Source: Amycolatopsis sp. CA-128772
GTDB lineage: Bacteria > Actinomycetota > Actinomycetes > Mycobacteriales > Pseudonocardiaceae
Direction of reading: 5' to 3'
NCBI RefSeq assembly: GCF_002904295.1
Contig: NZ_PPHG01000015.1
Location: 1 to 32,358, forward strand
DNA: 32,358 nucleotides
Shown here: piece by piece, positions 25,192 to 32,358 of the stretch
How the letters are laid out: each line of letters begins with the position of its first letter
Position numbering within the stretch: position 1 is the stretch's first letter
Notes under the pieces: generated by a model
What the model was told of the DNA's origin: nothing
Seen by the model: the letters and a program-made list of their open reading frames with translations, nothing else
Databases searched by the model: none
Position numbers and translations under genes: made by a program

Positions 25192-25665
25192 TCAGCCGAA
25201 CATCCCGGGCTGGTACTCGCCCGCCGGGTTCTGGACGATCACGTTGAGGCGGTTCCAGGCGTTGATCGCCGCCACCAGGGCGATGAGCGCGCCGATCTGC
25301 TCGTCGTCGTAGTGCTTGCGGACCTCCGCCCAGGTCTCGTCGCTCACTCCCCGGTGCGTGTCCGCCAGGCGGGTGCCCTCCTCCGCCAGCGCCAGGGCCG
25401 CACGCTCCGGCTCGGTGAACACCACCGCTTCGCGCCACGCCGCCACCATCGCCAGGCGGACCGCCGTCTCGCCGGCCGCCGCCGCGTCCTTCGTGTGCAT
25501 GTCCAGGCACATGCCGCAGCCGTTGATCTGGCTCGCGCGGATCTTCACCAGCTCCTGGGTCGCGTGCGGCAGCGACGACTCCTCGACCGGGCGGGACGCC
25601 GCGATCAGGCGCTTGACGAACTTGCCCACGACCTCGTTCTCGAACATGTTGAGCCGCGCTTCCAT
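25192..25665 (-). CDS. Carboxymuconolactone decarboxylase / AhpD-like protein
   Basis: The 157-aa all-helical protein has the AhpD-type redox motif INGCGMCLDMHTKDA (Cys50, Cys53, His57). This subgroup acts as alkylhydroperoxidase or thiol-disulfide reductant rather than as a decarboxylase. The conserved NAWNRLNV segment near the C-terminus is typical. ATG 25665 has GGGGAA seven bases upstream. It is monocistronic and convergent with trhA. No ahpC is nearby. Confidence 0.92.
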   Translation of the reverse strand: MEARLNMFENEVVGKFVKRLIAASRPVEESSLPHATQELVKIRASQINGCGMCLDMHTKDAAAAGETAVRLAMVAAWREAVVFTEPERAALALAEEGTRLADTHRGVSDETWAEVRKHYDDEQIGALIALVAAINAWNRLNVIVQNPAGEYQPGMFG

Positions 25666-25971
25666 GGCCGTTCCCCTTTCCTCGTCTGCTTCACCCCCTT
25701 GACGAGGTGCGCGACGACGTCGTGACAGCCGCGGGGGTGACGCCGGTCACGCCGGATGCAGGTCCACACCTTTGCGCCCCCGCCACCGCGGCCGGTCACG
25801 CCGGTGGCACGGCCCTCCACCAGGGGCCCGAGCAGGGCATGGCCAGCGCGGACGGCTTCAAACGAGCACGTTCGGGGGTCACCCACGGGAACACCACGAC
25901 GGTTGCCGCGTGCACCGGGGCGGCCGACCGTGGGCTGACCAGCAACCGACTGTGGAAGGAGCACGACCGCG
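25666..25971. other. 306-bp intergenic region between divergent AhpD-like and DUF2382 genes
   Basis: No gene is seen. A 14-bp direct repeat, GCCGGTCACGCCGG, occurs at 25742-25755 and 25791-25804, 49 bp apart. A 10-bp palindrome ACGACGTCGT lies at 25714-25723, near the expected AhpD-like promoter. The DUF2382 ribosome binding site GGAAGGAG is at 25954-25961. No stress-sigma promoter (GTTT with GGGTA) is evident. Confidence 0.6.
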
Positions 25972-26721
25972 ATGGCCAGCACCATGCAGCCGCAGGAACT
26001 CATCGACAGCGCCGTGGTCGATCCCGAAGGCAACAAGCTCGGGAAGGTCGGCAACGTCTACCTTGCCGACGCGACGCACCAGCCGGAGTGGATCACCGTC
26101 AAGACCGGGCTGTTCGGCACCAAGGAAAGCTTCGTGCCCCTCTCCGGCGCGCACACCGACCGGGACGGCATCCACGTCCAGGTCGGCAAGGAGAGCGTCT
26201 CCGACGCGCCGCGCATCGACGCCGACGGCCACCTCTCGCCCGAGGAGAGCACCGAGCTCTACCGCCACTACGGCCTGCCGGTGCCGCGCAACTCGGCGGA
26301 CGGGCGGACGGACCGCGGCAAGGCCGCGATGGGCAAGCGCGAGCAGCGCGACGACCGCAGTATGACGCGCTCCGAGGAGCGGCTGAACGTCGGGACCGAG
26401 CAGGTCGAGACCGGCCACGTGCGGCTGCGCAAGTACGTCGTCACCGAGGAGCAGCAGGTCACCGTGCCGGTGCGGCGCGAGGAGGTGCGGGTCGAACGGG
26501 AGCCGATCACCCGCGGGGACGGCCGGGCGGCGGAGATCGGCGAGGCCGAGCAGGACGTCATCCTGCACGCCGAGAAACCCGTGGTGCGCAAGGAAACCGT
26601 GCCGGTCGAGCGGGCGCGGCTGCGGACCGAGACGGTCAGCGACGAGCAGACCGTGGCCGGCAAGGTGCGCAAGGAGCAGTTCGAGGTCACCGAAGACGAC
26701 CGCAAGAACCGGCGGCCGTGA
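25972..26721 (+). CDS. PRC-barrel and DUF2382 domain protein (YsnF-type stress protein)
   Basis: The 249-aa protein starts with a PRC barrel at about residues 8-85 (IDSAVVDPEGNKLGKVGNVYL). A hydrophilic linker follows. A DUF2382 domain from about 130 has the recurrent acidic/basic strands RSEERLNVGTEQVETG, RLRKYVVTEEQQVTVPV and KPVVRKETVPVERARL. Homologues are induced by general stress in Bacillus (YsnF) and Deinococcus-type bacteria, but the molecular role is unknown. It is highly charged and likely cytoplasmic. The ATG at 25972 is ten bases from GGAAGGAG. It ends in a strong terminator. Confidence 0.93.
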   Translation: MASTMQPQELIDSAVVDPEGNKLGKVGNVYLADATHQPEWITVKTGLFGTKESFVPLSGAHTDRDGIHVQVGKESVSDAPRIDADGHLSPEESTELYRHYGLPVPRNSADGRTDRGKAAMGKREQRDDRSMTRSEERLNVGTEQVETGHVRLRKYVVTEEQQVTVPVRREEVRVEREPITRGDGRAAEIGEAEQDVILHAEKPVVRKETVPVERARLRTETVSDEQTVAGKVRKEQFEVTEDDRKNRRP

Positions 26722-26726
26722 CGGCT

Positions 26727-26769
26727 CCCGGGCGGGTGGCCGGTCCCCGATACCGGCCACCCGCCCGGG
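26727..26769. terminator. Bidirectional terminator after the DUF2382 gene
   Basis: A perfect 18-bp GC stem (26727-26744 with 26752-26769) closes a 7-base loop. It fills the gap between two convergent genes exactly. Confidence 0.88.
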
Positions 26770-27228
26770 TCACCCCGCCTCGGCCTGCAGCCGCGGCAAG
26801 CCGGCGACCAGCTGCCGGCCCTTCTTCCGCAGCGACGGCGGGAACGGCGGCATCGACAACGTCATCGCCTGGTTCCAGCCGTGGACGTACAGCTCGAACT
26901 TCAGCAGGACACCACCCCGCGGCTCGGTGATCGCCACGTGCGTGCGCGGGAGGCCGAACAGCGCCTTGCCCGGGCCGCCGGTGTACGCGTCGGCCTCGAA
27001 GAACAGCAGCTGGCGGTCGGTCAGCAGCAGGTAGAGCTCGCGCTGGGCGGTGATGGAGAACATCGTGCCACCGCTCAGCACCGCGGTCGCGGCGGCGAGC
27101 GCGAAGTGCCGGCCCAGCACCTTCCGCAGCGAGCCGACCTTGGCCATGGCGATCACTTCGGGCGTTTCGCCCGGTTGCATCATCGGTGCGGCGGTCTCGA
27201 GCAAGCGTCTTTCGCGGCGGGCGCCCAT
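26770..27228 (-). CDS. Unknown 152-aa protein, possible PH-like fold
   Basis: No family is recognised. The protein has an N-terminal helical part, a mildly hydrophobic stretch (HFALAAATAVLSGG), then strands including LYLLLTDRQLLFFEAD, THVAITEPRGGVLLKFEL and a C-terminal helix. The run LLTDRQLLFFE followed by regular strands resembles bacterial PH-like domains; that is a guess. ATG 27228 has GAAGGAA five bases upstream. In the region before it GCGCAAC occurs twice, 19 bp apart (27261-27267, 27280-27286), flanking a minus-strand TAGCGT box (27266-27271). It lies downstream of the acyl-CoA oxidase gene by about 100 bp. Confidence 0.8.
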   Translation of the reverse strand: MGARRERRLLETAAPMMQPGETPEVIAMAKVGSLRKVLGRHFALAAATAVLSGGTMFSITAQRELYLLLTDRQLLFFEADAYTGGPGKALFGLPRTHVAITEPRGGVLLKFELYVHGWNQAMTLSMPPFPPSLRKKGRQLVAGLPRLQAEAG

Positions 27229-27330
27229 GGGGGTTCCTTCGGGGAGAGCGGGGAGCGGACGCGCAACGCTAAACGACGTGCGCAACCCGCTTTCCCGCGC
27301 CCTACCTGGGGAAACGCCCAAAACGACCGA

Positions 27331-29220
27331 TCAGGACACCAGCATCGGCGCGGCCAGGAACTGCTCGGGAATCGCGAACGCGTCCACCAGGGCGCGCGCG
27401 TGCGGGCGCAGCTCCGAACACAGCCGGTTGACCGCCGACGTGACGGCCTTCGCGCGCGACGCCGTCAGGCGGCCGTGGCCCAGGAACCACGCCAGGTCCT
27501 CTTCGATCGCCGACAGCGCGTACAGGTCGCAGACGCGTTCGAGCAGCGTGCGCGCGTCCGGGTCTTCACAGCGCTCGATGCCCGCCACGAACGCCTCCAG
27601 CACCAGGCGTTCGACGTGGACGCGGCCGGCGCGCAGCACGTGGTCCTGCGCCGAGTTGAACACGCCGAACGGGTCCGAGGCCGCCTTGCGCAGGCGCTTC
27701 GCCACGCCTTCGACGACGTGCTCCTCGCGGTCCTCGAACAGCCGGAGCTGCCACTCGCGGCGGAAGAAGACGTCCGAGTCGGACCCTTCGGTGAGCGACT
27801 CGAGCGCCTTGCGCACCGACGTCCGCTCCAGGAACGCGTTGACCACCTGGTCGGTGAAGAACCGGGCCGTCGCCAGCGGCGAGAGGTCTTCGAAGTCCTG
27901 CTTGTAGCTGGTCAGCAGGCCCTTCGCGACCAGCTGCAGCAGCACCGTGTTGTCGCCTTCGAACGTCGTGAAGACGTCGGTGTCGGCCTTCAGGCCCGGC
28001 AGGATGTTCTCCGCCAGGTAGCCGGCGCCGCCGCACGCCTCGCGCGCGGCCTGGATCGTCGCCGTCGCGTGCCAGGTGTTGAGGGCCTTCAGGCCGGCCG
28101 CGCGCGCCTCCAGCTCGCGCTGCTCCTCCTCCGGCGCCGACGCGTCGATGTCGTTGAGCTTCGAGACCAGCTCTTCCTGCGCGAAGTGCAGCGCGTACGT
28201 CTTCGCCAGCGCCGGCAGCAGTTTCCGCTGGTGCCCGAGGTAGTCGAGGATGACGACCTCGTCGCCGTCGGGCGTCATGAACTGGTGCCGCTTCTCGCCG
28301 TAGCGGACCGCCAGAGCCAGGGCGCGTTTGGTCGCGCTGCCCGCGCTGCCGCCGACGCTCACCCGGCCGCGGATCAGCGTGCCCAGCATCGTGAAGAACC
28401 GGCGGCTGTCGCTTTCGATCGGGCTCGAGTACGTCCCGTCCTCGGCGACGTCACCGAAGCGGTTCAGCAGGGCCTCACGCGGGATGCGGACGTTGTCGAA
28501 GCTCAGCCGTCCATTGTCGACACCGTTGAGGCCGGCCTTCGGGCCGCAGTCCTCGATGGACACCCCGGGCATCGGCCGGCCGTCCTCGTCCCGGATCGGC
28601 ACGAGGAACGCGTGCACGCCCCGCGATTCGCCGCCCGTGACCAGCTGCGCGAAGACCACCGCCAGCCGGCCGTCGCGGGCCGCGTTGCCGATGTACTCCT
28701 TCTTCGCCATGGCGTCCGGCGTGTGGACGACGAACCCGCCGTCCGCGAAAGTGGCCGTGGTGCGCAGGTGCTGAACGTCGGACCCGTGGCCGTGTTCGGT
28801 CATCGCGAAGCAGCCCAGCGTGTCCAGGTCCATGATCGCGCGCAGGTGCCGTTCGTGGTGGCGCTCGGTACCCAGCAGCTGGACCGCGCCGCCGAACAGG
28901 CCCCATTGGACGCCGGCCTTCACCATCAGCGACAGGTCGCCGTAGCCGAGCAGCTCGAACGACGTCACCGAGCCGCCGACGTCGCCACCGCCGCCGTAGG
29001 CCGGGTCGAAGCCCAGGCCGGGCCGGTCGGTGGCGGCGAGCGCGCGCAGCTGGTCGAGCACCTGGGCGCGGTGGTCCTCGATGCCGAGGTCCACCGGGTC
29101 CCGGAACTCGGTGCCGGCCATCTGCGCGCGCACGGCGCGCCGCAGCTCGGCCCAGCGGCCGTCGAGGACGGCGGTCAGGGCGTCCGGGTCCACCTTCGAG
29201 GGCACTTCGGGGACGTCCAC
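27331..29220 (-). CDS. Acyl-CoA dehydrogenase/oxidase family flavoprotein
   Basis: The 629-aa protein has the acyl-CoA dehydrogenase fold with a long C-terminal extension, as in peroxisomal-type acyl-CoA oxidases. It has GCFAMTEHGHGSDVQ for flavin binding, NGVDNGRLSFDNVRIP, and GGAGYLAENILPGLKADTDV followed by TFEGDNTVLLQL, which holds the region of the catalytic Glu. It should perform the first step of fatty acid beta-oxidation, with O2 if it is an oxidase. GTG 29220 has a GGAGGT ribosome binding site. A palindrome like that of the lipase promoter lies just upstream. No thiolase or hydratase genes adjoin it. Confidence 0.93.
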   Translation of the reverse strand: MDVPEVPSKVDPDALTAVLDGRWAELRRAVRAQMAGTEFRDPVDLGIEDHRAQVLDQLRALAATDRPGLGFDPAYGGGGDVGGSVTSFELLGYGDLSLMVKAGVQWGLFGGAVQLLGTERHHERHLRAIMDLDTLGCFAMTEHGHGSDVQHLRTTATFADGGFVVHTPDAMAKKEYIGNAARDGRLAVVFAQLVTGGESRGVHAFLVPIRDEDGRPMPGVSIEDCGPKAGLNGVDNGRLSFDNVRIPREALLNRFGDVAEDGTYSSPIESDSRRFFTMLGTLIRGRVSVGGSAGSATKRALALAVRYGEKRHQFMTPDGDEVVILDYLGHQRKLLPALAKTYALHFAQEELVSKLNDIDASAPEEEQRELEARAAGLKALNTWHATATIQAAREACGGAGYLAENILPGLKADTDVFTTFEGDNTVLLQLVAKGLLTSYKQDFEDLSPLATARFFTDQVVNAFLERTSVRKALESLTEGSDSDVFFRREWQLRLFEDREEHVVEGVAKRLRKAASDPFGVFNSAQDHVLRAGRVHVERLVLEAFVAGIERCEDPDARTLLERVCDLYALSAIEEDLAWFLGHGRLTASRAKAVTSAVNRLCSELRPHARALVDAFAIPEQFLAAPMLVS

Positions 29221-29241
29221 GGCTACCTCCGGAAAGGACTT

Positions 29242-29257
29242 CCTACTCGTTGGTAGT
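29242..29257. promoter_or_regulatory. Candidate operator upstream of the acyl-CoA oxidase gene
   Basis: CCTAC-TCGTTG-GTAGT is an inverted repeat with the same half-sites and the same 6-bp spacing as the lipase operator at 9033-9050; the last base differs. It is 21 bp ahead of the start codon and next to the ribosome binding site GGAGGT, so it would overlap the transcript start. Confidence 0.5.
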
Positions 29258-29289
29258 AAGCCTGCCGCAGCGCGCGCGATCCCGCAGGT

Positions 29290-30675
29290 TCAGATCGGCT
29301 TCCCCTTGACCGTCACTTTCGTGAACCGGGCGTTGTCCACGTACTTCAGGGTGTTCGACGTGTCGGCCACGCCCTCAAACGTGGAGTTCGCCACGGCCAG
29401 CCCGTGCACGTGGGCGTTCGAGAGGCCGCTGACGTCGAACGTCTTGCCGGCGATCTTCGTGCTCGAACAGTTGCTGATCGTGAACGGCCCGAACGACGGG
29501 ACGTGGCTGCCGGTCTGACTGTTGTAAGTGGACGTCACGAAGACGAAGTTCTGCGCGAAGGTGCCGGAAACGCTGTCGAGGTTGATGTTCTCGGAGAACC
29601 CGCCGCGCAGGGTGTTGGACTTCACGTACAGCGCGAACTTCGTGTCCCCCCGCACGGTGAGCCGGTAGGCGTAGACGTTGCGGATCCCGCCGGTCTGCTC
29701 GCTGCCGCAGGTGATCGCGCCCCAGTTGCCGTTCATCACGCAGTTCACCACGACGAGGTTCTGGCACGGGACGTTCACCCGGCGCCCGTCGGCGTCGCGG
29801 CCGGACTTGATGGCGATGTTGTCGTCGTGCGCGCCAAGGGTGCAGTTGGCGATCACGACGTGGTCGCACGACTCCGGGTCGCAGCCGTCGGTGTTGCTGT
29901 GCGCGGTGCTGGGGTCGGTGCTGACGCCGTCGACCGTGACGTTGCGGCACAGCGTCGGGTGCAGCTGCCAGAACATCGAGTTCTTCAGCGTGACGCCCTG
30001 GATCAGCACGTTTTCACAGGCGTACGGCTCGACGAAGGCCGACCGCATGGTGTGCCCGGAGCCCGGCACCACCCGCTGTTCCGGCGGGATTCCCTTGGCC
30101 ACCAGCGTTTCCAGGTAGGCGCGGTCGCTGCCCTTGTTCCACGACGACGTCGCCGCGGCGTCCAGGGTGCCGCTGCCGGTGAGGCCGATGTTCTTCTCCC
30201 CGTGGGCGTAGATCATCGGCGAGCGGTTGACGCACTCGATGCCTTCGTAGCGCGTCAAGACGTTCGGGAACTTCGAGGCGTCACCGCTGAACTCGAGTAC
30301 CGAGCCGGGTTCGAGGTGGAGGTCGACGTTGCTCTTCAGCCGGATGGCGCCGGTCAGGAAACGGCCGCCGGCCGGCACGATCACGTGCCCGCCGCCGGCC
30401 GCGGCGCAGGCGTCGATCGCGGTGGCGATGGCCGCGGTGTTGTCGGTCTTGCCGTCGTTCTTCGCGCCGTGACCGGTGATCGGGAAACTGCGGTCCGGGA
30501 ACACGGGAACCGTCGTGTTCGCGACGATGTCGTTCGCCGCCGGCCACGGGAGCGGGGGAACGTCGGTGCGGGGCGCCGCCGAGGCCGGTGGAATGGGCCA
30601 GGCCGGGAGCAGCGGCACCGCCGCCACCGCGAGCCCGCCCTTGATCAGCTGCCGCCGGGTGAACCTGCCGTCCAT
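29290..30675 (-). CDS. Tat-exported GH28-like (polygalacturonase-fold) protein
   Basis: The 461-aa protein begins with a twin-arginine signal (FTRRQLIKGGLAVAAVPLL). The rest is a right-handed beta-helix, starting with the pectate-lyase-type GHGAKNDGKTDNTAAI. The GH28 acids are present: NTDG at 261-264 and DDN at 284-286 (AHDDNIAIKSG). The usual GHG triplet is replaced by GNWG and the usual RIK by YVK (ALYVKSN). Catalysis by inversion could still occur, but the substrate pocket differs from endopolygalacturonase. Several cysteines suggest disulfides. ATG 30675 has GAAGGAAG upstream. Confidence 0.88.
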   Translation of the reverse strand: MDGRFTRRQLIKGGLAVAAVPLLPAWPIPPASAAPRTDVPPLPWPAANDIVANTTVPVFPDRSFPITGHGAKNDGKTDNTAAIATAIDACAAAGGGHVIVPAGGRFLTGAIRLKSNVDLHLEPGSVLEFSGDASKFPNVLTRYEGIECVNRSPMIYAHGEKNIGLTGSGTLDAAATSSWNKGSDRAYLETLVAKGIPPEQRVVPGSGHTMRSAFVEPYACENVLIQGVTLKNSMFWQLHPTLCRNVTVDGVSTDPSTAHSNTDGCDPESCDHVVIANCTLGAHDDNIAIKSGRDADGRRVNVPCQNLVVVNCVMNGNWGAITCGSEQTGGIRNVYAYRLTVRGDTKFALYVKSNTLRGGFSENINLDSVSGTFAQNFVFVTSTYNSQTGSHVPSFGPFTISNCSSTKIAGKTFDVSGLSNAHVHGLAVANSTFEGVADTSNTLKYVDNARFTKVTVKGKPI

Positions 30676-30742
30676 GGACACTTCCTTCACGGGAAAGCGT
30701 GGTGCGACGGCGGAACCGCGGCACGGACCGCGGGCACGACGA

Positions 30743-30748
30743 ACTCTA
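30743..30748 (-). promoter_or_regulatory. -10 candidate for the GH28-like gene
   Basis: On the minus strand TAGAGT lies 67 bases ahead of the ATG, with TGGACC 19 bp further upstream as a weak -35. Confidence 0.35.
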
Positions 30749-30846
30749 GGCGCAGAAGTGGCCGCCGGTCCAGGCTTGCGCGAACGGCGGAAAGGCTGTC
30801 GTGATCGCAGCATGTCGATTCGAAAGGGCGTGCGCGCCCTCGCGCG

Positions 30847-31800
30847 TTGAGCGCCTCGCGGCGGCCGGACCGCCGATCCGCTGACATTTCCGCGTGGCTG
30901 AACCACGCCTTCTCCACGGCGGCCGCGGATCGTCCCGCGGCCGAAGACGCCCTCACCCGGCTCTACGCGCTGCTCGGCGAACCACCGCCGGAATTCGTCT
31001 GGGTGCCGTCCCCGAATGCCGCCGTACCACCGGTTTCGGCGTCCGCCGAACCGGTGGAAAGCCGGCTGGCGACGCGGGTGGCCGCGTTGCGGAGGCGCTG
31101 GGGCGACGTTTCGCCCGAGGCGCGGCAGACCGTCAAGGAATCCGGCGCGGCGCTGATCCGCGCCGCCATTCCGCGTTCGTTCGGCCTGCACTGGTACGGC
31201 CAGCAGGACGCGTATTGGGTGCCGCCGGATCCGGATGACCCGGAATTGGCGTTGTGGGCAACGCTCGTGCGCTCGTGCGGCTGGTGGTGGCCGCGCGACG
31301 GCGTCTGCGTCGTCGCCGAACGGCCACTGGCGATCCGCACCGACGACGCGCACCGGCTGCACAGCGCGTCGGGGCCGGCGGTGGTCTACCCGGACGGCTG
31401 GGGCGTGCACGTCTGGCACGGCACGCGGGTGCCGCCGTGGGTGATCGACGACCCCACCGCGGACCGGATCAACCGCTCGCTGAACGTCGAGGTGCGCCGG
31501 TGCGCGATCGAGCACCTGGGCTGGCCGGCCTACATCGACCAGGCCGGGCTGCGGCTCCTGAGCCGGGCGCCCGATCCCGGCAATCCCGGCTGCGAGCTCC
31601 GGCTCTACACGCTGCCGTCACCGCTGGGGCACGAGCCTTCGCGGCTGCTCCTGGCGGTGAACGGCTCGGTGGAGCGCGACGGCACCCGCCGTCGCTACGG
31701 GCTGCGCGTGCCCGCCGAATTCGACCATCCCCTCGACGCGGCCGGCTGGTCGTACGGGCTCACCGGAGCCCAGTACGCGCGCCTGCAGCGCCGGACTTGA
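30847..31800 (+). CDS. DUF6745-domain protein
   Basis: The 317-aa protein shows the DUF6745 hallmarks: WATLVRSCGWWWPRDGVC, HRLHSASGPAVVYPDGWGVHVWHGTRVPPWV, and LNVEVRRCAIEHLGW, with a C-terminal YGLRVPAEF. The family is common in actinomycetes and has no known activity. No signal peptide is present. The start is taken as TTG 30847, the first in-frame start after a stop; it overlaps the TGA of a 12-codon frame (30812-30850, starting MSIRKGV) as TTGA, so coupling is possible. A small gene follows 18 bp later. Confidence 0.85.
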   Translation: MSASRRPDRRSADISAWLNHAFSTAAADRPAAEDALTRLYALLGEPPPEFVWVPSPNAAVPPVSASAEPVESRLATRVAALRRRWGDVSPEARQTVKESGAALIRAAIPRSFGLHWYGQQDAYWVPPDPDDPELALWATLVRSCGWWWPRDGVCVVAERPLAIRTDDAHRLHSASGPAVVYPDGWGVHVWHGTRVPPWVIDDPTADRINRSLNVEVRRCAIEHLGWPAYIDQAGLRLLSRAPDPGNPGCELRLYTLPSPLGHEPSRLLLAVNGSVERDGTRRRYGLRVPAEFDHPLDAAGWSYGLTGAQYARLQRRT

Positions 31801-31818
31801 GCCAACAGAGGTGACTAC

Positions 31819-32277
31819 GTGTTTCTTGCGGAACTGCTGGAGCGAACCGGACTCGACGTCCTCGACCACCTGGACCGCCAGGTGACGGTCCCGGTGATCG
31901 ACGGGTTGCAGGCCCAGGGCGACCTGCTGGTGCTGCCCCTGACGTTGCTGGCCGCACCGGCTTGGCGCGGCGGCTGGTGGGACCTGCCCCCCGAAGGCTG
32001 CGAACTGGTCCGCGGCGAGGCGGGCAACAACCCGCACACGCTCGTCGCGGACCGCGGGACGTGCCGCATGACCTGGTGGCCGAACGACCCGGAAAGGCTG
32101 GCCATCGCGGCTTTCGACACAACGGCACCGGCCTGGTTGATCCACCCGGAGCACGGAGCGACGGGGGTGGCCCCGGGGGCCTGGTTCGTGCGGCGGCAGC
32201 GTGAGCTGCGAACCCGGCTCGTGCAGCGGCGCCAGATGCGGACTGGGGTGCAGGAGACGGTGCTGATCGCGGACTGA
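31819..32277 (+). CDS. Unknown 152-aa protein encoded with DUF6745
   Basis: No family is recognised. The soluble protein has an N-terminal helix (FLAELLERTGLDVLDHL), several Trp residues (APAWRGGWWDLP, RMTWWPND) and a Gly/Trp-rich turn (GVAPGAWFVRRQREL). GTG 31819 is preceded by GAGGTGA at 31807-31813. It is on the same strand and 18 bp from the DUF6745 stop, so the pair is very likely an operon. Both are Trp-rich. A terminator follows. Confidence 0.82.
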   Translation: MFLAELLERTGLDVLDHLDRQVTVPVIDGLQAQGDLLVLPLTLLAAPAWRGGWWDLPPEGCELVRGEAGNNPHTLVADRGTCRMTWWPNDPERLAIAAFDTTAPAWLIHPEHGATGVAPGAWFVRRQRELRTRLVQRRQMRTGVQETVLIAD

Positions 32278-32294
32278 GGGCCGGGCGGCGGGTT

Positions 32295-32323
32295 GTGGGT
32301 GCCACCGAGGGGGCGGCACCCAC
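32295..32323 (+). terminator. Hairpin at the end of the DUF6745 operon
   Basis: A 9-bp perfect stem GTGGGTGCC/GGCACCCAC (32295-32303 with 32315-32323) closes an 11-base loop, 17 bp after the stop. There is no T-tract. Confidence 0.65.
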
Positions 32324-32358
32324 GGCCGGTCGCCGGGGGTGCGGGCCGCGGGGTGCGG

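Noticed and set aside
30812..30850. 12-codon frame before DUF6745 as a leader peptide gene
   Set aside because: No ribosome binding site, no codon run suggesting attenuation, and no hairpin alternatives. Kept only as a note on possible coupling.

Overview
The window is one contiguous piece of chromosome from a high-GC actinomycete. Codons end overwhelmingly in G or C, GTG and TTG starts are frequent, and several genes look leaderless (a TANNNT box 6 to 8 nt before the start codon). The gene content points to Pseudonocardiales (an Amycolatopsis-like organism); that is an inference from content and order, not from a search. I see no tRNA, rRNA, insertion sequence, CRISPR array, integrase or phage gene.

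The backbone matches the order I know from Mycobacterium tuberculosis Rv1111c to Rv1085c: a partial DUF6542-like gene, ispH, an Rv1109c-like protein, xseA/xseB, glpX, fumC, phoH2, a short-chain isoprenyl transferase (Rv1086-like) and trhA. Accessory genes are spliced between these anchors.

Layout: 1-4072 holds the partial gene and ispH (convergent across a perfect terminator), then an overlapping four-gene unit: Rv1109c-like, xseA, an unknown 132-aa protein, xseB. 4073-9000 holds glpX with a secreted trypsin-fold protease, a ferredoxin-NADP reductase, a tetR gene broken by an apparent 11-bp deletion, and a secreted LIP-family lipase. 9001-13575 holds fumC coupled to an XRE regulator, an ATP-dependent DNA ligase (LigB type) behind a RecA-NDp/PafBC-like DNA-damage promoter, and an unknown protein. 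13576-18640 holds a Pr6Pr membrane protein, an Old Yellow Enzyme family oxidoreductase divergent from a metallo-hydrolase across a dense operator, a small membrane protein with DUF309, and GuaB1. 18641-25107 holds a 1023-aa Tat-exported beta-propeller/amidohydrolase fusion, phoH2 with a long hairpin-rich upstream region, the isoprenyl transferase and trhA. 25108-32358 holds an AhpD-like protein, a PRC-barrel/DUF2382 stress protein, a small unknown protein, an acyl-CoA oxidase-like enzyme, a Tat-exported GH28-like protein, and a DUF6745 gene with a small partner.

The points most worth a second look are: the damage-type promoter on ligB; one palindrome (CCTAC-N6-GTAG) shared by the lipase and acyl-CoA oxidase promoters, with a broken tetR next to the lipase; the CGGTA half-site cluster between the OYE and metallo-hydrolase genes; the repeated C-rich hairpins upstream of phoH2; and the unknown gene translationally coupled between xseA and xseB. 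I did not find a clearly recognisable new defence or biosynthetic system.
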